Under the pieces are notes generated by a model that did no database searches, was not told where the DNA came from, and worked only from the letters and a program-made list of their open reading frames with translations. Made by a program: the position numbers and the translations under genes. DNA of 64,000 nucleotides, taken from assembly GCF_963678635.1 (NCBI RefSeq), contig NC_087066.1, forward strand, positions 59,042,312 to 59,106,311, given 5' to 3'. Below are positions 42,785 through 52,886 of the stretch, piece after piece (within the stretch, counting starts at the first letter, position 1; each line of letters opens with the position of its first letter). The stretch comes from Symsagittifera roscoffensis. Lineage: Eukaryota; Xenacoelomorpha; Acoela; Convolutidae.

Positions 42785-43510
42785 ATGAGCAATGTCGGTC
42801 TTCGGGCGAGCAAGAGATCCAGAGCGAGGAACTTTATTATCACGCTCAATAACCCCCGACAGCGGTTATGCGACTATGAGCAAATCTGGAAGGAAGCGAG
42901 TGTTGAGTACACCGGTCAGATTGAGAAGGGAGAGTCCGGCACCACCCATTTACAGGCGTTCCTACGCTTCGCCGTGGCCGTGGACTTCTCGAGAGCAAAA
43001 CGACTATTCGGAAGTGAGCAACCACATATCGAGCGTTGCCGAAACGTCAAGCAATCGGAGGAGTACTGCCGAAAAGCAGAAACAAGGGTGGAAGGACCGG
43101 TCGTTTCAATCGATCCGGCGGCTTTTCAAGGTCAGACCTCGCGGCGGTTGCAGCGGAGACGAAGGCGGGAGCGTCGATGGCCTGCATCGCGGAGAAATAC
43201 CCGATTACCTACATCAGATTTTTCGAGGTTAGTATTATGGGGGGAAGGCATGGCCGTTGGTTTAAGCTTTTTCATATAAAGTCCGAATCCACTGGAGGCA
43301 TGGCCGTTCGGTCTAAGGTGCAACCGCTGTTCGGTTTAAGGAGAGTCGATTAACATCAATTTTGTTTTAGGCATTAAGGAACTTAGTTCAACTTTATCAT
43401 CCAAACGAAGTTGGAAGAGTACTGTGTGGCGGCTGTTTGGTCCGCCTGGAGTTGGCAAATTAAGGTGCGCCCGAGACCATGCGGCCATATACCGAGTTGG
43501 AGACAGCAAT
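42785..43510 (+). pseudogene. rep: Rep (unit 3d, type III), frameshifted and 3' truncated
   Basis: Exon 1 starts at 42785 with IITLNN, HLQ and YCRK. A deletion near 43128 throws it into another frame. The Walker A Ser is changed to Leu (GVGKL). The gene ends abruptly near 43510, where the next intergenic region begins; Walker B, motif C and the unit's Cap are deleted. The type III intron carries GGCATGGCCGTT repeats. Confidence 0.85.
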
Positions 43511-43715
43511 ACTCGTCCTCCATGCGGCGCGCACCACTCGGCCACGAGGGCTAGGTATATATGCGCTGTTGCGTCTTAAATGCGCAATGGCGACATGTAT
43601 ATTATTTTTCGGTGGCACAATGTCACTTGTCACGAAGTGGCGGAAGGTAATACTAGGTACTTTGTGCCTTTTCCGCCACTTATACTTAATCGCGCATTGA
43701 GTTTCAGTGCATTGT
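43511..43715. promoter_or_regulatory. Intergenic region and origin (3d/3e)
   Basis: Arms GTGGCGGAA (43637-43645) and TTCCGCCAC (43671-43679), with TAATACTA in the loop. The inner palindrome is weakened (GGTACTTTGTGCC). The Cap-side part of the region is deleted. Confidence 0.8.
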
Positions 43716-44773
43716 ATGCCAAATGTCGGTCTTCGGGCGAAACCAGTTCGAGTTCAAGCGCGGAATTATATCGTCACGCTCAATAACCCCAGACTCGGGC
43801 TATCAGACTATGAGCGAGAGTTCAAGAAAGGCGCTGTTGAATACACCGTACAGATCGAGAAGGGTGACTCCGAAACGAATCACCTACAGGCGTTCATACG
43901 GTTCTCCATGGCCGTGGACTGGAAGAGAGCGCAGAGCTTATTCGGAAACGAGAAAGCTCATATCGAACGCTGCAGAAACCCAGGACAGTCGGAGGAATAC
44001 TGCAGAAAGGCTGAATCAAGAAGGGAAGGACCGATCACTTCAATGGATCCGGCGACTTTTTCGGGGGGACAGCGGCAACGAGCAGACATCAAGGAAGTTG
44101 CGGCGGCGGCGGGAGCGTCAATGGCCAGCATCGCACAGAAATGGCCCGAAACCTACATCAAGTTTCACAGAGGTAATTATTATATTGGTGGAAGGCATGG
44201 CCGGTCGGTCTAAGCTTTTTCATATAGAGTCCGAATCCACTGGAGGCATGGCCGTTCGGTCTAAGTTGCAACCGCTGTTCGGTCTAAGGAGAGTCGATTA
44301 ACATCTGATTTGTTTTAGGCATTAAAGAACTTAGTGCAACACTATCACCCAAGCGAAGTTGAAAGAGCGTTGTGTGGTGGCTGTTTGGTCCGCCTGGCAT
44401 TGGAAAATCAAGGTGCGCCCGGGACCATGCGAGCATACACCAGTCTGGAGGAATCGATTCTGAATCTATCTTTACGAAGTCCGGAGGTTCAAAGTGGTGG
44501 GACGGCTACGCCGGTGAATCAGTGGTCATCTGGGACGAGCCCGACTTGGACATTGAATTTGGACAATTGCTCCAACTATGCGACCATTACGAGCTTAGAG
44601 TAGAGGTGAAAGGCAGCTTTGTCCGGTTCATAGCTAAGTTGATCATATTTACAAGTAAGTTTCATCTTGAAACTTTATTTGCCAAACATGCTAATTATGC
44701 GGCGTTCTCTCGCAGAATAACTCTATTGTTAGAATGTGAAGGGGCTATTTATGAGGACATGAAGAATTTTTGA
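43716..44773 (+). pseudogene. rep: Rep (unit 3e, type III), nonsense before Walker A
   Basis: Exon 1 43716-44172 is open (IVTLNN, HLQ, YCRK). Intron 44173-44318 starts GTAATT and ends TTTTAG. Exon 2 has TGA at 44360-44362 in place of the Trp or Tyr seen in types I and II, a few codons before GPPGIGKS. The rest of the helicase exon is open to 44773. The alternative-frame ORF is at 43723-44301. Confidence 0.88.
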
Positions 44774-44800
44774 ATTCATTTGTTTACGTATACAATCACT

Positions 44801-45562
44801 TTAACTAGTTAGTATAGAATACACAGAACGTCTAGACCGTGATTCATCATCATCGTAATTACCCGCAGCGGCCGGTGGGATATATTTCATACTAGGCATA
44901 TTAAGCACGGTTATTTTATCATTAGCGGGATCATTTATCGGTGACTTCATTTTTACATAGCTTGTTAACTTTATATGAAACAGATCAGTTATATTTTGGT
45001 CAGTCTGAAATGCAATTCCATAGAAGGCCTGACTTGAGGAGGTAGGTAACTATCTTGTTTTTGATATATACAAATTTCCGGCGGAATCGTTCCAGTTGAA
45101 TTTTGGGTATTTGATAATCCATTTTAAGTAGCGGTTCATTAGGGTTTTTCTTACGTCCTGATATTGCTCGAGAGACGTAGTAGAGGATAGGGGCCGGTCG
45201 CAGTATCTAACCCAGAGCGTAGGGAGGTGCGTCGATACAGTACGTTGCATCTTAGGCAGGCCGGCGGATTGTTTAAGAAGCATCTCGATTTTGAAGCAGG
45301 TTAATTTATATTCCATATAACGGTTCTTTATGTTTCCCCATCCATTCCAATCTGATGGGCTGGTTGTGAAAACGACTGGTTTACCAGTGTACGAACTATT
45401 CCAAGAGCCATTACTAATGAATCTTTCGCAGTGATACCTGTACTTAATCGAACGACGCTTGATACTCCGTTTCCTACGGTATATATTAGGTCGGCGATGA
45501 TATTGGCGGCGACGACGGACGCGATGACGCCTAGTACCCCTCTTGTATTTCCGCGCATACAT
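44801..45562 (-). pseudogene. cap: Cap (unit 3e, type III), nonsense
   Basis: TAG at 45050-45052 replaces a conserved Trp about two thirds along. Otherwise open from the ATG complement at 45562. Confidence 0.88.
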
Positions 45563-45828
45563 GTATCTGAAAATAGGCACAGATAGCACAGTGGACTATT
45601 TAGGACATATTCAAGGGCCGATCCTCATCTCAGCGGGCTCACAGCAGGTCGTGGTTCATCTTACACTCCTCCCCCCAGGCGGCTTGCACCACTCGGCCAC
45701 AAGGGCTAGGTAAATATGCGCTGTTGCGTCTTAAATGCGCAATGGCGACATGTATAGTACTACACTTTGGCACTTTGCGCCACTTCCGCGACTTATACTT
45801 AATCGCGCATTGAGTTTCAGTGCATTGT
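45563..45828. promoter_or_regulatory. Intergenic region with degenerate origin (3e/3f)
   Basis: Iterons, left arm and canonical nonamer are gone. Only fragments such as GGCACTTTGCGCC and CCGCGACTTATAC remain near 45776-45800. A TATA-like box is weakened to GTAAATAT. Confidence 0.75.
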
Positions 45829-46887
45829 ATGCCAAATGTCGGTCTTCGGGCGAAACCAGTTCGAGTTCAAGCGCGGAATTATATCGTCACGCTCAATAAC
45901 CCCAGACTCGGGCTATCAGACTATGAGCGAGAGTTCAAGAAAGGCGCTGTTGAATACACCGTACAGATCGAGAAGGGTGACTCCGAAACGAATCACCTAC
46001 AGGCGTTCATACGGTTCTCCATGGCCGTGGACTGGAAGAGAGCGCAGAGCTTATTCGGAAACGAGAAAGCTCATATCGAACGCTGCAGAAACCCAGGACA
46101 GTCGGAGGAATACTGCAGAAAGGCTGAATCAAGAAGGGAAGGACCGATCACTTCAATGGATCCGGCGACTTTTTCGGGGGGACAGCGGCAACGAGCAGAC
46201 ATCAAGGAAGTTGCGGCGGCGGCGGGAGCGTCAATGGCCAGCATCGCACAGAAATGGCCCGAAACCTACATCAAGTTTCACAGAGGTAATTATTATATTG
46301 GTGGAAGGCATGGCCGGTCGGTCTAAGCTTTTTCATATAGAGTCCGAATCCACTGGAGGCATGGCCGTTCGGTCTAAGTTGCAACCGCTGTTCGGTCTAA
46401 GGAGAGTCGATTAACATCTGATTTGTTTTAGGCATTAAAGAACTTAGTGCAACACTATCACCCAAGCGAAGTTGAAAGAGCGTTGTGTGGTGGCTGTTTG
46501 GTCCGCCTGGCATTGGAAAATCAAGGTGCGCCCGGGACCATGCGAGCATACACCAGTCTGGAGGAATCGATTCTGAATCTATCTTTACGAAGTCCGGAGG
46601 TTCAGTGGTGGGACGGCTACGCCGGTGAATCAGTAGTCATCATCTGGGACGAGCCCGACTCGGACATTGAATTTGGACAATTGCTCCAATTATGCGACCG
46701 TTACGAGCACAGAGTAGAGGTGAAAGGCGGCTTTGTCCAGTTCATAGCTAAGTTAATCATATTTACAAGTAACTTTCATCCTGAAACTTTATTTGCCAAA
46801 CACGCTAATTATGCGGCGTTCTCTCGCAGAATAACTCTATTGTTAAAATGTGAAGGGGCTACTTATGAGGACATGAAGAATGTTTGA
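45829..46887 (+). pseudogene. rep: Rep (unit 3f, type III), nonsense plus frameshift
   Basis: Exon 1 45829-46285 encodes the same protein as 3e. Intron 46286-46431. The same TGA as 3e occurs at 46473-46475. There is also a two-base deletion near 46604 and a three-base insertion in Walker B (an extra Ile). Confidence 0.88.
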
Positions 46888-46914
46888 ATTCATTTGTTTA
46901 CGTATACAATCACT

Positions 46915-47676
46915 TTAACTAGTTAGTATAGAATACACAGAACGTCTAGACCGTGATTCATCATCATCGTAATTACCCCCAGCGGCCGGTGGGATATATT
47001 TCATACTAGGCATATTAAGCACGGATATTTTATCATTAGCGGGATCATTTATCGGTGACTTCATTTTTACACAGCTTGTTAACTTTATATGAAACAGATC
47101 AGTTATATCTTGGTGAGTCTGAAATGCAATTCCATAGATGGCCTGACTTGAGGAGGTAGGTAACCATTTTGTTTTTGAGATATACAAATTTCCGGCAGAA
47201 TCGTTCCAGTTGAATTTTGGGTATTTGATAATCCATTTTAAGTAGTGGTTCATTAGGATTTTTCTTACTACCTGATATTGCTCGAGAGACGTAGTAGAGG
47301 ATAGGGGCCGGTCGCAGTATCTAACCCAGCGCGTAGGGAGGTGCGTCGATACAGTACTTTGCATCTTAGGCAGGCCGGCGGATTGTTTAGGAAGCATCTC
47401 GATTTTGAAGCAGGTTAATTTATATTCCATATAACGGTTCTTTATGTTTCCCCATCCATTCCAATCTGACGGGCTGGTTGTGATAACGACTGGTTTACCA
47501 GTGTACGAACTATTCCAAGAGCCATTACTAATGAATCTTTCGCAGTGATACCTGTACTTAATCGAACGACGCTTGATACTCCGTTTCCTACGGTATATAT
47601 TAGGTCGGCGACGATATTGGCGGCGACGACGGACGCGATGACGCCTAGTAACCCTCTTGTATTTCCGCGCATTCAT
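46915..47676 (-). CDS. cap: Cap (unit 3f, type III), the only intact type III Cap
   Basis: 253 aa with no stop codon, Arg-rich arm and full body. The initiator context changed so residue 2 is Asn instead of Tyr. C-terminal segment has a Pro-Pro-Ala-Ala-Gly-Gly run and an acidic Asp-Asp-Asp-Glu patch. It is next to the right host junction and beside a dead Rep. Confidence 0.82.
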   Translation of the reverse strand: MNARKYKRVTRRHRVRRRRQYRRRPNIYRRKRSIKRRSIKYRYHCERFISNGSWNSSYTGKPVVITTSPSDWNGWGNIKNRYMEYKLTCFKIEMLPKQSAGLPKMQSTVSTHLPTRWVRYCDRPLSSTTSLEQYQVVRKILMNHYLKWIIKYPKFNWNDSAGNLYISKTKWLPTSSSQAIYGIAFQTHQDITDLFHIKLTSCVKMKSPINDPANDKISVLNMPSMKYIPPAAGGNYDDDESRSRRSVYSILTS

Positions 47677-47916
47677 GTATCTGAAAATAGGCACAGTTAG
47701 CACAGTGGACTAGTTAGGACATGTTCAAGGGCCGATCCTCATCTCAGCGGGCTCACAGCAGGTCGTGGTTCGTCTCTCACTCCTCCCCCAGGCGGCGCGC
47801 ACCACTCGGCCACGAGGGCTAGGTATATATGCGCTGTTGCGTCTTAAATGCGCAATGGCGACATGTATATTATTATACTTTGGCACGAGGTCACCTGGCA
47901 CAAAGTGGCGGAAGGT
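47677..47916. promoter_or_regulatory. Terminal intergenic region: right host-virus junction at a half origin
   Basis: The viral sequence ends with left hairpin arm GTGGCGGAAGG (47905-47915) plus possibly one T. It then continues as host sequence matching 2445 onward, with GT shared at the join. The iterons are degenerate (GAGGTCAC). The nonamer and right arm are absent. This is the mirror of the left end at 4328. Confidence 0.85.
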
Positions 47917-47942
47917 TTTTGTATTCAACTTAAACAAATAAG

Positions 47943-48000
47943 CAATTTTTTTGGGAGGCGAACATAAACCCAATTTTTTTGGGAGGCGAACATAAATATG
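47943..48000. repeat. Local 34-base tandem duplication in host DNA
   Basis: The segment containing CAATTTTTTTGGGAGGCGAA occurs twice in a row here but once in copies 1 and 2. Confidence 0.75.
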
Positions 48001-48369
48001 TCCCAACATCACCGTCTTCAAATCTGATTCTACGATGATAAGTTTCATTTGAACTTTATGTTTTGTTTTTTAGTTTTTGATGTTTGTCTGTTTGTTTGTT
48101 TTGTTTTAGTTTTCTATTCACTCATCAAAGTCTGTTGCTCCCTTTGTCATATTTTTATCTAAATTTAAAGTTAAAACTAATTTTTTCATGTATGGCTTGC
48201 AATAACACTAGTTTATATAAAAAGTTGTTTTTAAGGTCTTTTGTGTGCGTAGTGGTCAAAATGAACAGTTTGATTACGTACAATTGTTTATTCTTTTAAT
48301 ACATTCTTTTAATAATTTATTCTTTTAATGTTCATCCATCTCGAAAAATGGAGTCATTTTTTATTCAGG

Positions 48370-48714
48370 ATTGTTGTCTATGGGGATAGTCACGTTTCTC
48401 GAATGCAAGCAGCAGTTAGGAACAAAAATTAATCATGCTTACAAAATTGTTTTTGTCGCAGAAAAAGGTCAACTAATCAAAAATAGGAGATTTTTCTTCG
48501 AGTCTGAGGTCTTTGAAGCCGGATTTAGTTATTTTGATGATTGGTGGCAATGATATTTCACATCCTAAACGGATACAGGAACCAGCTAAATTCTATCCTG
48601 CATGGCCTTCAACTGCCTAATGACAGTGCAGCAAAAGTTTTTGGAGTGTGGTATTCCTGTGTTCATCCGCAGCATTATTCAACAAACAATTAACACAGAA
48701 GTAATAACTGAATG
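48370..48714 (+). pseudogene. Decayed SGNH/GDSL-type hydrolase fragment, copy 3
   Basis: GDSH and GGND blocks are kept despite divergence of the surrounding DNA, in the same broken-frame arrangement as at 2872. Confidence 0.38.
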
Positions 48715-49805
48715 AAATGAGGGCCTTCGAAAAATGCTTAGCCGAACGTTTCCTTGGACTGGGGGCTTTGCGAGGTTCAAACATTTTTCGAATCGGACTC
48801 ATTTGAATCAGATAACATACCGACTCGTAAAGACCCATTTGAATCAGATAACATACCGACACGCAGATAACATACCGACACGTACTTGTTGTAAATGAGT
48901 AGTCGAAAAAAATTCATTCTTGTCTTTGAAAATTATCAAGTTATTTTATTCTCAGGTCACAATTTTAATTTTTTTGCTTTTAGTTTAAAACATCATTACA
49001 ACAATCAGTTGGTCGTTATTTTTGTGTATTGTTTTGCATTTGTGAACAAAAATCCTTTTTCTATATAACTAAAGACAGTTGAATTTTTACAAATCTGAAA
49101 TTAATATGTTAACATTTTTTGCTATAAAAACTGACTGTGAAAAAGTACACTTGCTGATTCCATTTTTTAACTCTACGATGGATATTTACTTTTTCTCAGT
49201 TTTCAAAAATTTGATAAAGCTGTTTGAAGTTTTCAAGTTAAAAAAATGTCATTTTGCAAAGGTTTCTCATTGATCATAATTGATATTTAATGCAAGCATT
49301 TTTTAATTTTTAGTTACTTAATTCAAAAATCTACACTTGAAAAAAAAAGAGATTAGCATATTTTTTTTCTAAAACTTGAAAAATCTTTTGAGTATGTGAA
49401 GTTCTGAATACAGCTTCTCATGTTAAAAGCAATGTAGTGAAATTTAGACAAATTAAGGCAAGGAATTGCAGGTTCAACTTGAGAAAATAAAAAAAAATTA
49501 GGGAAATCCAGATTTGATAAATGCAACTATTATAAATTTTGTGATCGTCAATCAAAATCAGGTATTTTAGTGAAAACAACATTGAATTTTCAAAATACCA
49601 TCGACGAAATCACAATTTGATTTTGACATTTATTTTTGAAAAAGCTGAATGACTGGTTAAAGCTGTTTTGTTAATTTCCAGAACTTGTTTCACGACTGTC
49701 AACGCAGAAAAGTATTGATTTGTTCTGGCAAAGACGATCATGCATCCTGGAGAAGCACTGCAGATCAAGGACTTCTGAAAAGGTTTTTTCCTGTTTTAGT
49801 TTTTT

Positions 49806-50790
49806 TATAGAAATCATAATTGTTGCTGTTTAAGTTTCAATCTGACTATCTAATCAGTTTTACTATGATTCAACGTTACTTTCGTTCAAATGAAAAAAAA
49901 AATGTTTGTTACGGATTTGCTTTGATGGTCAATGACGTGTATGACCAAAACACAGCTATGTGTGCAAGGGCTTAACTTTTCCAGCCTAATTGCCCAAATT
50001 ATCTTCAGATGAAAGGGTAGCAGCTTGATTTGCAATCACATTTGAGATTTTGGTTCACTTCATCCTAATCGCAATGCCTTGTACCAAAAAGAAGTCAAAT
50101 AGTAGAAAGGTTACTTTTTTCTGTTTTCAAGCTACATTTTGGATCTTTGAAATATTGAAACGATTGAGACATTCAATTTAAACATTTTATATTCTTGTGA
50201 AATATTCTTGTAAAAATTCTATATCTTATTCATAACCTTTAATCATAATGCCTACGCCAAACAAGCTGTTTCTATTTCTTTTATTACATTGGGTTTTCAC
50301 CAAACAAGCAGATCAGCTAAATACGATGAAATGTATTTGTTGAAGTAAAATGTACTTTTTGTTTCAAGCCAAAGCAAAGACAGTATCGCCATTGCGTACG
50401 CTTTATAGCAAGTGACAGAGATTTTTGTGATCTACATGGTGGCAGTGTAGAGGAGGTTAAATTACATAATTATAGTCAATTGTTTTAAATTTCGTGAAAG
50501 TCTTTTTATGCTATAAACATTTATGTCTATACCTGCAAAAATTTTTGAACTCAAAACACTGCGTTATAAAGAAAACGACACGAAAATTAAGAAGGCTTTT
50601 TTCTGTTCAAAAAACAATGAAAGTCAATTTCCAAATCGAGATCCAGAAGAGACCTTACACTTGAAAAAATCTCTTGAATCAGGCTACAAAAATTGGAATT
50701 TTCACTACTGTAGCATGGATTGTGTCCATCCTGAATAATTACGGAATGAATTATGTCGATAATTTCAATAAATAATCATTGCCGCTTTAA
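49806..50790. other. Unique AT-rich host DNA without a recognisable gene
   Basis: A 71-codon plus frame at 50523-50738 (Lys/Glu/Asn-rich, ending Cys-Ser-Met-Asp-Cys-Val-His) could be an upstream exon of the OTU-like gene that follows. I cannot support it independently. Confidence 0.4.
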
Positions 50791-51300
50791 ATGTTGCCGA
50801 ATGTTTACCCTAAAAAGTTGAAGCCCATTGTTCCGGATGGCAATTGTTTGTTCCGGTGTTTTAGTTTTATTTTCTTTTCTGCAGAGAATGAACCTTTATA
50901 CCTTCGTAAATTTTATTTGCCAAAACATGCATTAATCAATTTTTACTCTTGCAGTTTCTGGCACACAGTATGTCAGAAAACTTCAGCTACTGTGTACAGG
51001 AATATCTTCCAAAAGAAAAAATAGACCTAGACCGAACATTTGCAGGCGATATAGAAGTAGTTTCTTTTTGTTATCTTTTCAATGCTCAGGTTGTTGTCTT
51101 CGTTTCATCTCAAGGTAGTCAAAATTGGCTCATTTACGATAGCTTCTTACGGGCAAATTAAGCTGTTTTCTTCTCACGTTTACAGGGTAACCATTTTCAA
51201 CCAATTTTAGATTAGAACAACGAAGATCCCGAGTTTAGGGTTACTGCACAAAAATTCCCTAAATCAGTTGAAGAGTTGTATATCAATCAGCCAGCCACTC
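50791..51300 (+). CDS. OTU-family cysteine protease-like gene, fragmentary or intron-containing
   Basis: Pro-Asp-Gly-Asn-Cys-Leu-Phe-Arg (50833-50856) is the catalytic block of OTU deubiquitinases (Asp and Cys). A second open segment after a TTGCAG acceptor (about 50954) reads Gly-Asp-Ile-Glu-Val-Val ... Val-Val-Val-Phe ... Trp-Leu-Ile-Tyr, the usual central OTU strand pattern, to 51161. After TTTACAG a third segment reads Gly-Asn-His-Phe-Gln-Pro-Ile-Leu (about 51185-51208), which would supply the catalytic His. The pieces lie in different frames, joined only if short introns are removed; otherwise it is a frameshifted relic. Such OTU genes are common in invertebrate mobile elements. Confidence 0.5.
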
Positions 51301-51424
51301 GTAAGAAAAAAACTTCATTTTTAAAAGCCATTTTCAACTGAAACTTTTTTTCCTAAGTAGAAATTTAAAAACTAAGAAACAATCTGACTTTTCGGTTGAA
51401 AACCAAAAAATTATTTTCAGTGGT

Positions 51425-51694
51425 TCAACAACTAAGTGTTTTCAAATTGATAATATTTTTCCAACGGCTGTATTTTTCTTTGACCAACTCGCTTATCAAA
51501 TCAAAAGTTACTCCCTGTATGAATTCAATGGTGGGAACAATGTATCTAATTTCATCATATAATGGTTGATAGTGTTGATAAAATAAAATAACTGAATCAT
51601 ACATTTGTTCAAATATTTTGTTTTTAAACAGCTCATATTAAAACTGAGCTTTAGCCGAACCACTTGGTCCCACCAGACACAAAAACAGTATCAT
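51425..51694 (-). pseudogene. P-loop NTPase remnant
   Basis: From the ATG complement at 51692-51694 the frame gives a hydrophobic strand followed by Val-Gly-Pro-Ser-Gly-Ser-Ala-Lys (51650-51673), a Walker A motif with Gly to Ala before Lys. An in-frame TAA at 51638-51640 interrupts it. The frame is then open for about 70 codons with a Tyr/Phe/His-rich segment (Phe-Tyr-Gln-His-Tyr-Gln-Pro-Leu-Tyr) to a TGA at 51425. The pattern resembles small packaging-type ATPases found in virus-like elements of invertebrates; that assignment is from memory of the family and is tentative. Confidence 0.35.
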
Positions 51695-51709
51695 TCGTCC
51701 AAATTTTTT

Positions 51710-51904
51710 TCATATTTTTCGATTAAGCAAAACATAACCAATTACACTTGTTAAAAGAGCTACCCAAAATGTTTTGTCCTCCTCGTAGTCAATCACAAAA
51801 TTTTGAAAATTAGCTTGTAAATTAGAAATCCAATAAAAAATAGCAGAAAAAGCAAATGTCCAAAATATACAATCTCTGATCTTGGAATAATTTGACCGCA
51901 GATC
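51710..51904 (-). pseudogene. Small two-helix membrane protein-like frame, no ATG
   Basis: A 64-codon open frame contains two hydrophobic segments separated by a polar Asn/Gln/Asp/Glu loop. It begins after a TGA without an initiator Met and ends just before the P-loop frame on the same strand. It may be a fragment of a larger protein. Confidence 0.25.
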
Positions 51905-52014
51905 TCAATGTTTTCTCTTAGTTTTTATCGTCGAAAATAATATTCGTTACTCCTCCTGCAGAGTCAACTGTATCCATTGCCGGCTTTTTAAAAAATGATC
52001 GTCAAAATCAATTT

Positions 52015-52375
52015 TTATTCAGACTTTGCAACTTCAAAAAATACAAAAGCTTTTAGAAGCGCACAATGGTGTGAATGACCTCTGAGGTCAGCAAGTTTAC
52101 ATTTAGGAATGTAATCTTTTTTCAGGTCTTCTATTTTCAATGTCTCAAATTTTGGACAACCAAGTTGAGTCAAATTTAGTATATGAGCTCCATTAGGTAA
52201 GTTTTGTAAGATACTGCGCTTTTCAAGACCTTTTGCATAATAGTTTGCATGGTTCAAGTTGATTGATTGAAAAATGTTTCCCAGCTGTGCACAGGGAATA
52301 TCACGGTCGTTCCATCGGGTCTTGTGCCAATTTCTAGTCAACCAAATGTTTTGCTTTTTCCTCTATTTAAACCTT
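52015..52375 (-). pseudogene. Unknown protein fragment, copy 1 (in repeat A)
   Basis: A minus-strand frame of 108 codons matches the frame at 56489-56785 over about 70 residues. In this copy a base is missing near the 5' end, so the ATG seen in copy 2 is out of frame. Copy 2 shifts frame further downstream. Together they imply one ancestral protein of at least 130 residues. No family is recognised. Confidence 0.35.
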
Positions 52376-52830
52376 GGGATCCTCTATTCCTTACCATACA
52401 CTTTAATAAATGAAAGCCTCAGAAAAAGCAGTGATGATTTGAAAAACATCGTCACCATATTACTGAGTTAAAAAATGTATATTCTTAAGCTGAAAGACTG
52501 GGTAGTAATTCAATTGCTAGAAAACAGAACCATTTAGACGTACAGCGGGATATATTAAAAAAATCTACCTAACAGCCTAACAACAAGATAAGATCTAACA
52601 GTAACATTAGACTAAAAGTTACAATTTCACACCGAGCAAAAAGTGAACTGTTCATCCCGATCCAACCCAGGAGCGTCCTTTGGCACCTTCAGAACAAGAA
52701 AAACTTTAGATCGAAAGATGGATAAAGCTTATCCAATCATACTGTGCAGTATAAATAGCGATCATCAAACTAATAGATGTCAATTTGCTCCTAAAAAATC
52801 AAGAAAACTAAACAGATCGGATACCACAAA
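52100..52830. repeat. Direct repeat A, copy 1
   Basis: Homologous to 56486-57218 with substitutions and short indels. Copy 2 runs into the N gap. Confidence 0.8.
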
Positions 52831-52886
52831 TATGTTATCTAAAGAGCGAAGGTTGAATGAGGTAAGTTGATTGAGGTATCTAAAAA

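Larger units (their letters stand above)
13774..47916 (+). mobile_element. Endogenous cyclovirus-like array 2 (units 2a-2l, 3a-3f)
   Basis: About 34 kb of head-to-tail viral units all in one orientation: one type I unit (2a), eleven type II units (2b-2l), then six type III units or remnants (3a-3f). Type II periodicity is 2170 bases, varying by small indels (2162, 2169, 2168, 2158). The left end begins at the nonamer exactly as in array 1. The right end stops after a left hairpin arm at 47915. Decay increases toward the right end. Confidence 0.93.
47915..49805. repeat. Host flank, partial copy 3 (matches 2445-4327)
   Basis: Same order as the right half of copies 1 and 2 but with many scattered substitutions and small indels. 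It diverges completely from copy 1 just after CCTGTTT, which in copies 1 and 2 is close to the viral left junction. The virus is therefore flanked by about 1.9-kb direct repeats of host DNA. Confidence 0.88.

Noticed and set aside
13774-47916. Interpretation as an exogenous virus or plasmid concatemer
   Set aside because: Both ends join host sequence, the host flank is duplicated with array 1, and type III units carry neutral decay. Assembly error for the recent duplication cannot be fully excluded and is noted.
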